Positions 9,569-20,593 of a stretch of DNA of 64,000 nucleotides are shown piece by piece (within the stretch, counting starts at the first letter, position 1; each line of letters begins with the position of its first letter). The notes under the pieces are model-generated. The model saw only the letters and a list, made by a program, of their open reading frames with translations, was not told the origin of the DNA and made no database searches. Origin of the DNA: Paramarasmius palmivorus (taxonomy: Eukaryota > Basidiomycota > Agaricomycetes > Agaricales > Marasmiaceae); the NCBI GenBank assembly GCA_037176845.1, contig JAYKXP010000001.1, positions 124,001-188,000 of the forward strand, given 5' to 3'. A program made the translations under genes and the position numbers.

Positions 9569-12304
9569 CTACATACGTTGATTGATCCAATATCCTTTGC
9601 CATAGTCCAGAAACAGTTCTTGACCCCTTTTGATTTTGCCCACTGCGTGGGCACGTATCGTCAGACATCATTCTGAAAAACGGATGCCTCCCTTACTAGC
9701 GATGATACCAAGGCGCGGTTCGCCGTTGACGACAAGCCCTATTCACGATGTGAATAAGTGTAAAACTCGTTTCCCTGACCATACCTAGGGCTTCGCAATT
9801 GCACCCCTCATCCTTCGCGTGGTTCAAGTATCGCGTTTCGTTTCCTGCAATATGCGCATTGATAATTTGACCGTTGATGATTTGACCGCTTTTGTCTTCA
9901 CTGTCGCTTTCAGGGTTGTCTTCGTTGCCACTATCCCTTTGGGGGCATCCAGTTTCGGGCATGTCAAAGTTGTAGTTCTTTTCAAGGTATTTTTCAATGG
10001 GTCTGACGTGGAGATGCATCCGATATCACTGAGAACGAGATTATAAATTGGCCTTACAAGTTTTTGAAGGCTCCCCCACAGTCTATTACTTCTCCGCAAT
10101 ATTCTGCATGGCCGTAATGAAATCCATCGTCCTGAACTTGGTTCCGTTGTCTACTCACCTCCGATGAACTGGCGGTGACGTATGTGCTGTCTTGCAAAGG
10201 CACCCCAACCAAATTTCGAATGTTTAATCTCGACAAGCTATTATGGTGTCAGCATGGGGAGTAAACCTTGGACAGTTCGCTCACCGCAAATTTTGGCCTT
10301 TGTAATCCTACATTGCAACATTCCTTGTATTCCAATAATATGGAGTCTTCACCTAGAAGTCGATGAGAATATCGCGGCAAAGATTATGAACTTAGGCAGA
10401 CCTCTGGGGAGGCTCTTATCAGCCATCAAAGAACGCGTCCGCAACGAATATTCTTACCGAGCATTACACTTGAGGCACTTCTCCGGATCACATTCCCTGC
10501 GATTCAAGAAACATGTGCATGCTTCTGGTTTGCAACCATCCTCACATTCACATCCTGAAAAACGACGAACACCTAATACGCGGAAAAGAGTTAACCGACA
10601 TTCCGTTCGCAAGCATTTGGGGCTACCTACACTGAGTCCCACATCGACAATTCCGTTCGCAGAACAATCCATCCTTCTTGCAGGTACAATCACGATTCCT
10701 TTGACAAGAAACTTCATCAATGCACATACACGGTGCAGTTCGTGGTGTCCACTTTTCGGTATTAGCACCTAAAGCCAGCCAGTCAAAAACGGCAAATAAC
10801 TCATGAATCAGCCGGGTGACTTACTTATCAGACGCGGCTCTGGTACATCGTCGTCGTCGATGTACTGGAATACAGCAGGATCAGAATACTTTTGTACCCG
10901 GTATGCAAAAACCTAGCCAAGTGGCAAATGAAATTTTGATTCCTTGTGAACATTGAAAAGCATACCTCTCGACAGGGTAACCTGCAGATGACTGAGAGAT
11001 AGCACGGCTTGATGTCGGGAGTTAGGTCAAGCACTGATGAGATGACCGAAGTTGTTTCTGGATCAAAATAAAAGTTTTCCTGTTCTTGTACATCAGCTTT
11101 CAAGTTGGTCTGCATCCCCAATTGAGATGCTCACCAAGCTTTGACCAGTAGCAAGCAAGTTACGAAAGCAAAGTGGGCCGCAAGGGTGACCTTCTGCTAG
11201 CTGCATCTCATCATTGGTCTTATAGGGTCTTGACGGTGTGAGCGGCGGCCTCTCGTACCCTGCAGGCTTTGAAGTCAACGGCTATTTTGCCATGGCACGA
11301 ATGGACTCACCGTGGACAGTACAGAAATGCGTGATGCAGTTGATATGTTCACAGAACTGGGCTGTCCCCCGGTTAATGTCCTCGAATAAAGTGGAATCCT
11401 CTGGGACATAAGTGGAGTCAAAATCCTCTAATTCTTCATCAGGTATGCGCGGCCAAATCAATTGATCCCTATGATAATGATTTAGTACCGTCTTCGGCAC
11501 AAGCATGGTCATCCTACCTTTGTTTCGATAGCCAGATGAGGCCAGATTTATTCATTTGACGTAGATTTAGAAAATCAGCTTCTTCGCCTTCAAAATTGAA
11601 TCGATCTCGTGCAAAAAACAAATGCATTTGATCCACAGATGAAAATTCGGGTTGGTCAGTGGGCTGGAAGACTAAACGTCGTGCTGCTTCTGCATCTATC
11701 ATTTCCACTATACAAATTGTCAAGCACAATAACAAAAATGAGATGGATACTCACGATCTGGGTCATCAAGGTCAACCGGTGCCTGTTTCTTCTGCCATTG
11801 AACTCCGCATACAAACGATTCGAGGTATTCCGATAGAATGAACTCTGGGTCATCTGCGAAGGGTAAAAACGGTGCTCGCTCTGGGTCATCTGAGGAGTCA
11901 AGTTCGCGAGAGTAATTCCTGCTAAGCGGTGTGCAAGAAGTATATTCTGGGATAGACGGAAGATGGCCAAAATTAACTGTAACCTCTTGAAGATGGGTGA
12001 CTTCCTCGTTTGGTATGCCATCTGCACCAAACGTGAGGATGACACACAATTCTTTAGGTGAGCCTGTGGGGTGTTGGTCGCGTCGACCGCAGTAATTGAA
12101 TGTATCTGGGATAGAGGCAGTTGTGTCAGTGGCCCTCAGGGAGTCCAGCATGCTGCAACAAGACTGTGTCTTCCAACTGTAAAATTCTTTCCAGACTTGG
12201 GCGTATAGCTGGCGGCCATGCACGAGCGGGTCGACACGTTCAACGTCATCCGAGTCTCTGTCCGAATAGTTAGTAACCATGTCCACGTCGTCGACAGCGT
12301 CCAT
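9569..12304 (-). CDS. EZH2: Enhancer-of-zeste histone H3K27 methyltransferase (PRC2)
   Basis: Catalytic subunit of Polycomb repressive complex 2, writing H3K27 methylation. Start ATG 12302-12304; about ten introns. Visible in order: an acidic N-terminal half; a region with HPCGPLCF (11150-11190), as in EZH2 near KPCGPQCY; a SANT-like stretch with CYLSVICRLPCREV; the cysteine-rich CXC domain (10450-10760: CQRNRDCTCKK, CERNCRCGTQC, NRRECDPEKCLKC); then SET. SET shows HSKFGWGAFA, the cofactor/substrate motif GNETRYLNHAKDEGCNCEA (9790-9850), VNGEPRLGIIA, and the final motif GQELFLDYGKGYW before the stop at 9569-9571. A strongly acidic insert with a 15-bp duplication lies just before GNETR. CXC plus SET separates this from other SET methyltransferases. 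Confidence 0.9.
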
Positions 12305-12367
12305 TGCTGATCGAGGAAGTGAGGACGAGGATGTAAGAGGATTGTCAAATTAGAAGTCAACCGAGAG

Positions 12368-12418
12368 CAACTAGTCTGAACAGAAAAAACGGTCCAATTT
12401 TTCTGTTCAGACTTGTTG
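12368..12418. repeat. 21-bp inverted repeat, 9-bp loop, upstream of EZH2
   Basis: Left arm 12368-12388 and right arm 12398-12418 are reverse complements with one mismatch, separated by ACGGTCCAA. The hairpin sits 64 bp upstream of the EZH2 ATG, in its probable promoter or 5' UTR. It could be a cruciform or RNA hairpin, a dimeric protein site, or a small transposon footprint. Confidence 0.85.
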
Positions 12419-13885
12419 AAAGAAGAGGAACAAGGTTGTGACGGGCGTGAGAATTTTACTTCAATGCTCTTTCTTCCGCTCTCTCATGTTTCCCACCGGC
12501 GCGGTTCGCGACACTAAATGTTTAATGTTACCAAGTAGATCAGGTCTTCGGGTGGATTGTTCTTCGAGCGAACTCATATGCCGGGACCGACTCAATTCTC
12601 AGTACGCTAAATTCTGTTTCTGGAACAAGCTACAGAACCTATAGAACAAGCAACACCTGGAGCTTCCCTTCATAGAATGCAGCATCCAAGTTAGAACCAT
12701 GTACAACGGAGCAAATCTCCACGAATTCTCGTTCAGCGTTCTTGCATGCAACTTTCCTTTCGCACGACTCGTGATGCTATTGAGCGAACACTCGAAGGCG
12801 TACTGGTTCCAGCATCCGTTCTAGACCCATTGTAACAACTCGCTGAAGACGACATGTATGGTAGAGTGCCAATACGATGCTCTAGAACCCAAACGTCTGT
12901 CTCGGAAGCAGGGGAGACTACAGTACCGCGATTATGTGATGGGAATCAGCAAAAGCCTGTACTTGCGTCTTACGCCCACCAATCTTCAGTCTTCCCGTGC
13001 CGTTGAGATAGCCGATTCGGTTTCAAGGTCAGAGTGCGAACCTTTTCCCTGGGATAGCCGCCTACCACTGCCAGAATAAGAAGCCACGTTCATCACACGA
13101 CACAGCGCTGTGATGCTTCTCTCGTCAGTAGTGGAATGGTGAAATGGAAGACGCCAATCAAGCGCCAATCCCACCTCTGCCACCTAACGCCGCAGAATGA
13201 CAAGTTCAAAAACTCTGACACCCCCTTTCTGCTTTCTGCGTTCTCTGAACCCTTTTCGACAGCGGATAACCTTGCATGACAAAGGTTACAACCACAACTC
13301 GTAACCAACCCGCGTTTGCTTCCCGGTTTCCAGTTTCCTGCGTCACCTTGCGCGTCACCTCTCACGAAACTCTGTGTTTTTACCATACAGAAAATGTATT
13401 AATTCCCAATGTTCAGGAAGATTTCTCGATTTGATGCACCATCTTTTGATGTTTCAGTGTTTCAGATGGATGGATAAATTCTGAGAGTAATCTCCCGTCA
13501 AACTCGGTGATTCCGGGGGTTCGGTGTTGGTATCGAACGACCGAGTTCGAAATGATAAGTTACTCAATTTTAGGACATATCGCGCAACATCAGAAAGTTT
13601 CGTGCTGTGGTGACTCACAGGGGTAACGGGAGGGAGCGTGAAATAAAGCGTCTGTATAAGGTATGGTATCGTTAAGGAGCTGGTATTTACACAAAATGTC
13701 GTGTGTGGAGACATGAAGCGGTAATGCGGTAACGTTCAACAAGGTACATCTGTAACAGCGGGTCCTAACAAGAGTCTAACACAAGTCCAAAGCACATGTA
13801 TGAGTTCTAAGAACAAACGAGCGGAAGTATGAGAGTCCAAGATTTAATCGTAGGTTGCTGGTATCACGAGTTTATGAGAGGTTGG
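12419..13885. other. Gene-poor stretch, no gene recognised
   Basis: About 1.5 kb between the EZH2 upstream hairpin and the 3' end of the KRE6-like gene. Only short unrelated ORFs occur, none with splice-linked conserved motifs on either strand. It probably holds part of the EZH2 promoter. Nothing further could be supported. Confidence 0.4.
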
Positions 13886-15879
13886 TTATTTGGGACAACC
13901 ACCAAGTTGCCACATTTTCACGTAGTCACTGTGAAGAACGTTCTAAATTAGCGGAAATTAAATATATGTATGAACCGGGTACGCACATTCGCAATGCCCG
14001 GTCTGCTTCATTCGAAGGCCAGGTTGCAGACCATTGGTCTTGAACAGTTGCAAAGTCTTTCATGGCGGACAACGAACCGTCGTGCCAGGGTTTGTCCGGA
14101 GAGTCTGGGAACCAGCCTGACGTACCGCCAGCTGCCATGGAGAGAATGAGGTAGAAGTCTATAAGAAGGAACATGAGACATGTATCATGACAATGAATCA
14201 AAATACAAACCTTGGTCAAACGGCGCATTCCATCCCTGGCCAGACCACGGATTCGGCACGACAACTTGAGATGATCCATTCTGAGCAGTCTGTGGGAAAC
14301 CCCCTCGATTGAAAAAGCTTTCCTTCTCCTTCTTGATGCTGAGATCGAGCATGGCGTGCAGTCTAGAATCTACGAATACTCGCATCCACTGAGGAGTCCA
14401 TTCTAGAGTGTAGACGTGGAATTGTTGGTTGAACCCCTCGCGCTTCATAGACCACCAGCCGAAAATCTGGGTGAGAAGGGCTGCCATGGGTCCGTAATTG
14501 AACGACGAGCGGACATAATTGACACCTTGGAAGGGATATTCGATACCGTTACCCCTCGACTCCATTATCTAATAGATAAGACGGTTAGTACGAAATGTCT
14601 AGCTCGGGTATGAGAACACATACATCGATTTCACCGCTCAATGGCCAAGGACCATATTCGTCGGAAACAGGTAGCATCCACAATGCCGGCCAAAGCCAGT
14701 CTCCCAAAGGAAGGCGAGCACGGATTTGAACTCTGCCATACTTGATAGAAGCGGTCCCCTTGGTCGTCAATCGTGCGGATTCTACTGGCGGTATTACTGT
14801 CCGTCCATTGGATTTCACAGCACAGTTCGACTTGTTGTCCGGTGTCGAGCATGCATCGCCAAGGTCATACTCTCCGCCATCGAGAATGGCATCCTTTCCA
14901 CCGTCCAGGTTATCGGAAGTGAGAGTAGGGATAATCCATAACTCTCCATTCTGGATACGAGCGTTCCTGGACTCTTTAGTCATTACCTGGAACTCCCCGT
15001 TACCGAATCCACCAAGACCAACATCGTACTGCCAAATATCGGTGTTGATATCTCCACCATTGAACTGTTCGTCTAAAACCATGCATAGCTGGTCGTCTGA
15101 TAAAAGATTGACGCCGCGTGTACCAAAGAAGACGAGACACGCTGCTGCAATCCATCCAAGGGCGATAAGGAAGAAAGTAACCCAGTATGAGATACGATCG
15201 CGAGGGAGTTTGCGCGTTAACCACGGTTTGTCCTCTTTGGTCAGGGGCTGAGCCAGACGCGTACTTGGAAAAGGTGGTGGAGCTTTAGGAATAGGAAGAG
15301 CGGTATTGGATGCAGCAGGAGAAGGATGAGTAGGAGGTGACCACAAAGAAGACGTGGGACGTGAAGCCGGAGATAAGAATGGTGCGCGAAATGTAGCGGA
15401 GTTGTTCCGTGGGATATTGGTCATGGAACTGGTATTGTGGCCGACAGAATTGCGATATATGGAATTTGGGGTCGATGATCCTGACCCTGATGGAGCGGAT
15501 TCTTGTGTAGCAGCCATGAAAGGGGGCTGTGGACGAGCAAGTTCCTCAGAGTGACGACGAACGGCAGAGATGGACTCCATGGATGACCTGGTAAAGAACT
15601 GACCTAAATCGATCTTGTACAACAAAACAAATATGGAGAGTATTCTCACCGTTTTGAACTGATCCCTGGTATGGGCATGCCAGGATCAGGATTTCCAGCA
15701 TAAGATTGGAAGGGGAACGGAAAGGCGGATGGTGGAGGACGAGAGTCATTAGAGTACAGCGAGGCTGGGTTCCAGTCCGCAGGAGCCTCGAACTCTGATT
15801 GGTTGACGATACTTGAGCGACGACGGCCAGCCCGGCGAATGCGGGGTTGGTAGTCGGACTCACTGGAGGAGACGTCCAT
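13886..15879 (-). CDS. KRE6: KRE6/SKN1-type beta-1,6-glucan synthesis protein (GH16 fold)
   Basis: Type II membrane glycoside hydrolase/transglycosidase-like protein of the secretory pathway needed for cell-wall beta-1,6-glucan. Start ATG 15877-15879 (MDVSSSESDYQPRIRR). The cytoplasmic N-terminus of about 190 residues is Ser/Pro-rich, followed by one transmembrane helix (ISYWVTFFLIALGWIAAACLV). The lumenal GH16-like domain includes LDEQFNGGDINTDIWQYDV and the catalytic-type motif GEID-IMESRGNG, which is split by an intron near 14570-14625. Downstream are VYTLEWTPQWMRVFVD and the family's closing DYVKMWQLGGCPK, with the stop at 13886-13888. About four introns. Organisation and length match fungal Kre6/Skn1. 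Confidence 0.92.
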
Positions 15880-18632
15880 GGAGAAGAAAAGGAGGGTGGG
15901 AAAGTCTAAAGGTCCAAGACCTCGAGGAATAAGTACGCTCAATTTTATTATATTGCAGTATGTCGTAACGTGTGTGTGGCTTGTGCTTCGCGACGCCGTT
16001 TTTGATACACGCGATAAGGGACGCCAAAGGGACGCACTAAAAACGTCGTGATGCGTGATGTCACCGAAGGACACCCTGGCCTCTATCCCCGGGTTCTTAT
16101 CACCCAAATTCGGTGGCTTCAATTTGACAGTGTGTGGAAGAACTCGTTAGGAGTGCGAAGGAGTGCGACTGGTCTAGAGGTCAATTGAAATGCGGCACCG
16201 ACGCAGCACACAGTGCACCATCCACCAGTTGAACACCCCGTTTCATTGACTTGCTGCATGTATAGTACGGCATACAGTAATGCCCCTGTCAAACACAACA
16301 AGATGAATGTGAGAGGAAGAAGAGAAGCGTGAAAAACACCAAGAAGCTATTAGAAGCTATTGCTGCCATTTGATTTTTGATGAAATCGCTGGAGTCAGCC
16401 ACTACACGACGAGGGCTTGTGACATGGCTCAAGCTCCAGTGGTGGAAACCTTCTTCGCATCTTGCCGAGTGTCGTAGGGATCTACATTTTCCAGGATGCA
16501 GTGATGTACAACGTCTTCCTTTTTCAGAGGCTCCCGACCTTCGGCCTTAACAAGCGCATACCAATGACACCGACCATGATGGAAATACAAATGAGATAAA
16601 TCCACCTCCTAAGATATTAAGTCACGACTCACTGCTCCCCACTAATCGCAAGTCGCTTATTATAAGCCATCCTCCGAGGCGTCTTCTAGCTGTCGCTATT
16701 ATCTGACGGCCTCCTGTCGCGTCATCGAGGGTGGCATCGATTCACTCGTAATACAGGCGCCAGGACGATGTCGAAAAAAAGTTTGTGTGCTTCCAGACTG
16801 TTCGGCATACATACATCGCTAATAAGGGTTTCAGATTTACAGCGAGATTTGCCAATCCGACGCTCGATTAAAGCCTGTCGATACGATAAGCATCACCAAA
16901 TGGCTCGAGAAAAGAGGCCTCACTAGGCTGGGCGGTGCATCGGCCTATCAGCATGCTATTTCGTAGAGGCCATTAGGTTGCACTCCGAAGATTTTGAGCT
17001 GAGGTTGGGTGGTCAGTGAAAGAACCGAGGATGATCGAGATTGCGCGTTAGCAAACCATTGGCAAACCACCTAAAATATGTTGGATCAGAATGGAAGAGT
17101 GATTGCGGAGAATTGTGGCCACGTTCGTCGCTGTGGTGCATACCTTGTCAAGTTTAGGAGGCCGGTCTTTCACCCTTGCCAGCATACCCGGGAGTCTTGA
17201 GGCCTGGATCCTTGCTAAAACGTCAACTCGCTCATGAGCTCCAGAGACCACCTATGCGACGAGGTGAGTCGATTCATTGTCATGGCGTTCAAGGAGCCTC
17301 AGGTTTGGGCTTCTTTTCCCATTGCAGTTACTCGCCGAATTGAAGGGTATCTTCTGACTCTGGGACGCGTTCTCTCTGTCAGACTAGATCCCCATTGTTG
17401 CCGCGGCGAATGAGCCCGACTCTGCTTTGCAACAATATATATGCGCTGACAATGGTATATGTTGCGTCGAAACCTCTGTACCCGTCCAACGTCGACGGCA
17501 ATTGTTGAGGCATTAACAGATTCATGATCAAGTTGGAATACTTAACGAGAACGATGCGACTCACCATGACAGTATTCACCACGGCATTCGCGGTACAGAT
17601 TGCACAGAAGGAGTGAATGATCTCGGTCTGACTTGGCCTATAAGTTCGTCATGGCGGGCGACTGACCGCTCTTGTGAAAGCGTCCCATTCAGACAGCGGC
17701 TATTCTGCGACAACCCCGCGATCCGCTTCTCATTCTGTTCCAATATCAAACTGTTCGTGCTAGCGTTGATAGCCTCAGGCACTTGAACTGTCTGTAAACG
17801 ACAAGTAAAGCGGCGGAACGACGATTTTGAGAACATATGGGTTCTGTGCCGGTTCTGGGCGAGTTGTCCTCTACATGGCATTGGAAAGATGGGTGGGAGA
17901 TAAAGAGGAACTTGTGTATTGCTAATGCTCTTTGGTACAAATGGGCACTTTGCTGGAAGAGGTCGGTCAATATTGAGAGTAAATAGATACGATATGATAA
18001 CGCACCCTGACTCCAATCCATCTTGCATGAATGGCGATACATAAGGTATAAGTACTGGAGAGAGCGACGAGAGGGCAATGCGATGAGCTGGAATAACCTG
18101 GGTCCGCGGGCCGGTGGCGGTCCGAAAGCCCCTTCCATCTCAATATACCTGCCAGTGCAATTGATTCCATATTTTTTTCTATTCCTATGTAATACCGATA
18201 CCCTGAGTCACAAAAGTGTACCTGGAAAGACCTGGAAGCGTACATAATATCACGAAAGAAAAGAGACGGAGGAGACTGAAGGGCTGGCAAAAATTTTGGC
18301 CCGGGGACAATGGCGAATTCTTTTGCGGTTCGTCTACGGTATATCGCCGCCTTCACCCTTCTCAACATTGCGCACACACTCTGTAAGTCAATCTGCAGCT
18401 TTGTCAGGAAGCTCCTTCGAGTATCCTTCTTCCCGGCATCGATACTTCGGAAATACTCCCAGATCTGCAAGCTCTTTGCAGAGTCGACTCTTCTCTCCAG
18501 AAAGTTTTCACTCACATATTTGGGTTGGAACCTGATATTGAGCTGCCAGAGTCTTCACACCTTATGCGTGCATGAGTCAGAAAGATATGAGGCCTGAGAG
18601 ATTGTCGAGTCAGAGAAACAAGAGGATAAAAA
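15880..18632. other. Gene-poor 2.75 kb, possible decayed membrane-protein gene
   Basis: Apart from the KRE6 and HIS5 promoters at its ends, no gene with recognisable motifs was assembled. On the minus strand between about 18140 and 17050 several hydrophobic stretches occur in shifting frames (for example IIHSFCAICTANAVVNTVMVSR near 17560-17630, followed by a segment with RGFDATYTIVSAYILLQSR). They are broken by stops that plausible introns do not remove. This might be a decayed multi-transmembrane protein gene, but the evidence is weak. Confidence 0.3.
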
Positions 18633-20058
18633 ATGAATTGTGATGGGTCATCAAAACAATTTCCCTTTCGAGTCCTCGACGCGATGGCTATCCACGGTCT
18701 TCCCCCCAACTTACCTCCATCCAAACCATCTCACTTTGACATTGAAAAGGTCATTCGACCGAACATTCTGGCACTTCACCCATATAGATGTGCTAGGGAC
18801 GATTACAAAGAGGGTATCCTTCTCGACGCTAACGAAAACGCTCTCGGACATTCCATTTCTCAACCCAATGGAGACGCGCATACAGAACTCGACTCAACCC
18901 TCGAACTCGACCTTCACAGATACCCAGATCCATCTCACGATTCAATAAAGGAACGTCTCAAAACACTGCGTTCAATATCAGGCATCGATCACGTCTTCCT
19001 CGGTGTAGGATCAGATGAAGTTATCGACTTGCTCATGCGAGTTTGTGTCGTACCTGGGGGTCGGGAGAAGATTTTGATAACTCCTCCGACATATGGCATG
19101 TATAGCGTTTGTGCTCAAGTCAACGACGTGGGAGTTGTGAAAGTTCCTCTGGAACTGAGTGGACAGAATGGCGAAGGCGGAGAAACGGGCAGGTTCAGTC
19201 TCAGGGTCGACGAGGTATGCTATGTTAATATTCGACCCTTCTTTCGACTGTTGACGAGAAGATCTGTCAGGTGAAGAAAGCGATAGATTCTGATCCTGGA
19301 ATCAAACTTATTTTCCTCTGTTCTCCTGGCAATCCGACCGGAACGTTGATCCCGCTTTCATCCATTCGGGCAATCCTTGATTATGAGAATTTCAAGGGCG
19401 TTGTCGTTGTGGATGAAGCTTATATCGACTTTTCAAAAGAGGGCAGCAGTGCTGTTTCGCTAGTCCACGACTATGCAAATCTCTGCGTGATGCAAACCTT
19501 GAGCAAAAGTTTCGGCTTAGCAGCTATCAGGTGAATACATCTTTCTACATCTTGTGCAAGCAATGCCGAGCGTTTCGAAACCACTGCAGATTGGGAATAG
19601 CTATCGCTCAACCTCCACTCATCCAAGTTCTCACCAATACGAAAGCACCGTACAACATCTCTACTCCCACAGCGCATTTGGCTTTGTCTGCCTTGTCACC
19701 TTCTTCCCTTTCCAACATGCGGGTCAAAATCGAGGCTCTGGTATCTTCCCGGGGAGGCCTTCTTAAAGCCCTCGGAACACTCGAGCCTCTCGGTGTTGGG
19801 CGAGCCATCGGCGGAAATGACGCCAATTTTGTCATGGTTCCTATATTGAATAAGGTCGCCTCAGATGATGGTGTCAGGCGGCCGGATAACGTTCGGGCAT
19901 TGAAGGTTTACAAGATCCTGGCGGAGCAGAAGGGTATTGTTGTTAGATTCCGGGGTAACGAGCCTGGGTGCGAAGCATGCCTCAGAATAACGGTCGGAAG
20001 TGAAGAGGAGAATGCAGCCGTAATTCGAGAGCTGGAGAAGTTGCTGCAAGAGATTTAA
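18633..20058 (+). CDS. HIS5: Histidinol-phosphate aminotransferase
   Basis: PLP-dependent class I/II aminotransferase converting imidazole-acetol phosphate and glutamate to histidinol phosphate in histidine synthesis. Exons 18633-19214, 19271-19530 and 19590-20058 join in frame to 436 aa; starting at the internal ATG 18684 gives 419 aa. Seen: IRPNILALHPYRCARDD and LLDANENALG at the N-terminus, FLGVGSDEVIDLL, PPTYGMYSVCA, CSPGNPTG, VVVDEAYIDFS, and the PLP lysine motif QTLSKSFGLAAIR just before intron 2. The C-terminal FRGNEPGCEACLRITVG is typical of the fungal enzyme. Introns are 56 and 59 nt. Confidence 0.95.
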
Positions 20059-20593
20059 TTTATACTTGTGCGTTTTTTATTGTCGTAAGACCTGCTTTTA
20101 TGCTTACTAGATCACAGAAATTGTCTAGTAGACTTGCGATATCCTTCGTTTTTAGATAGCATCTCCAAGCGTCGGAGTGGAATGTCATCGCGCACACTCT
20201 GCGTCAATCTGTTACCGGCTAGATACAAACCCCGAGCCCTCTGCGTCTATTTGACAGCTAAGACCCAACGCTCAGCTGTCAATATTTCAATGTCGATCTG
20301 CAATCTCGGACAAAATCGAAGATTGAAAGCACTAACGCTCGTTCGGCACTTGTAATCAGAGGGTATATCGTCTGCAGTGCAACTGTGACACATTGCAGTA
20401 GTAAACGCCGGGAATTGCTGCCTCGTTTTTATTTGAGTCAGCTCCGACGCATGTCGTTTTGACCACGAGGCTCGCCTTTTGTATGTACTCAGCATAGCAC
20501 AGTGTTGATGGGTATCACCGGGCGTAGGCGCGCGGGCATATAAAGAAGAAGATCCTTTCACCGCCCATATTCCTTTGTTCTAACCCTTCCACC
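20059..20593 (+). promoter_or_regulatory. Intergenic region with TATA box of the BCS1-like gene
   Basis: TATAAA at 20539-20544 lies 50 bp before the BCS1-like ATG (20594). The rest of the 535-bp spacer holds the HIS5 3' UTR and no recognisable gene. Confidence 0.5.

Noticed and set aside
10182..10772. 196-codon plus-strand ORF
   Set aside because: Lies antisense over the CXC and SET exons of EZH2, whose motifs are unmistakable on the other strand.
13450..13620. Possible tRNA gene suggested by GTTCGAAAT near 13551
   Set aside because: No matching A box at the right distance and no acceptor stem could be paired.
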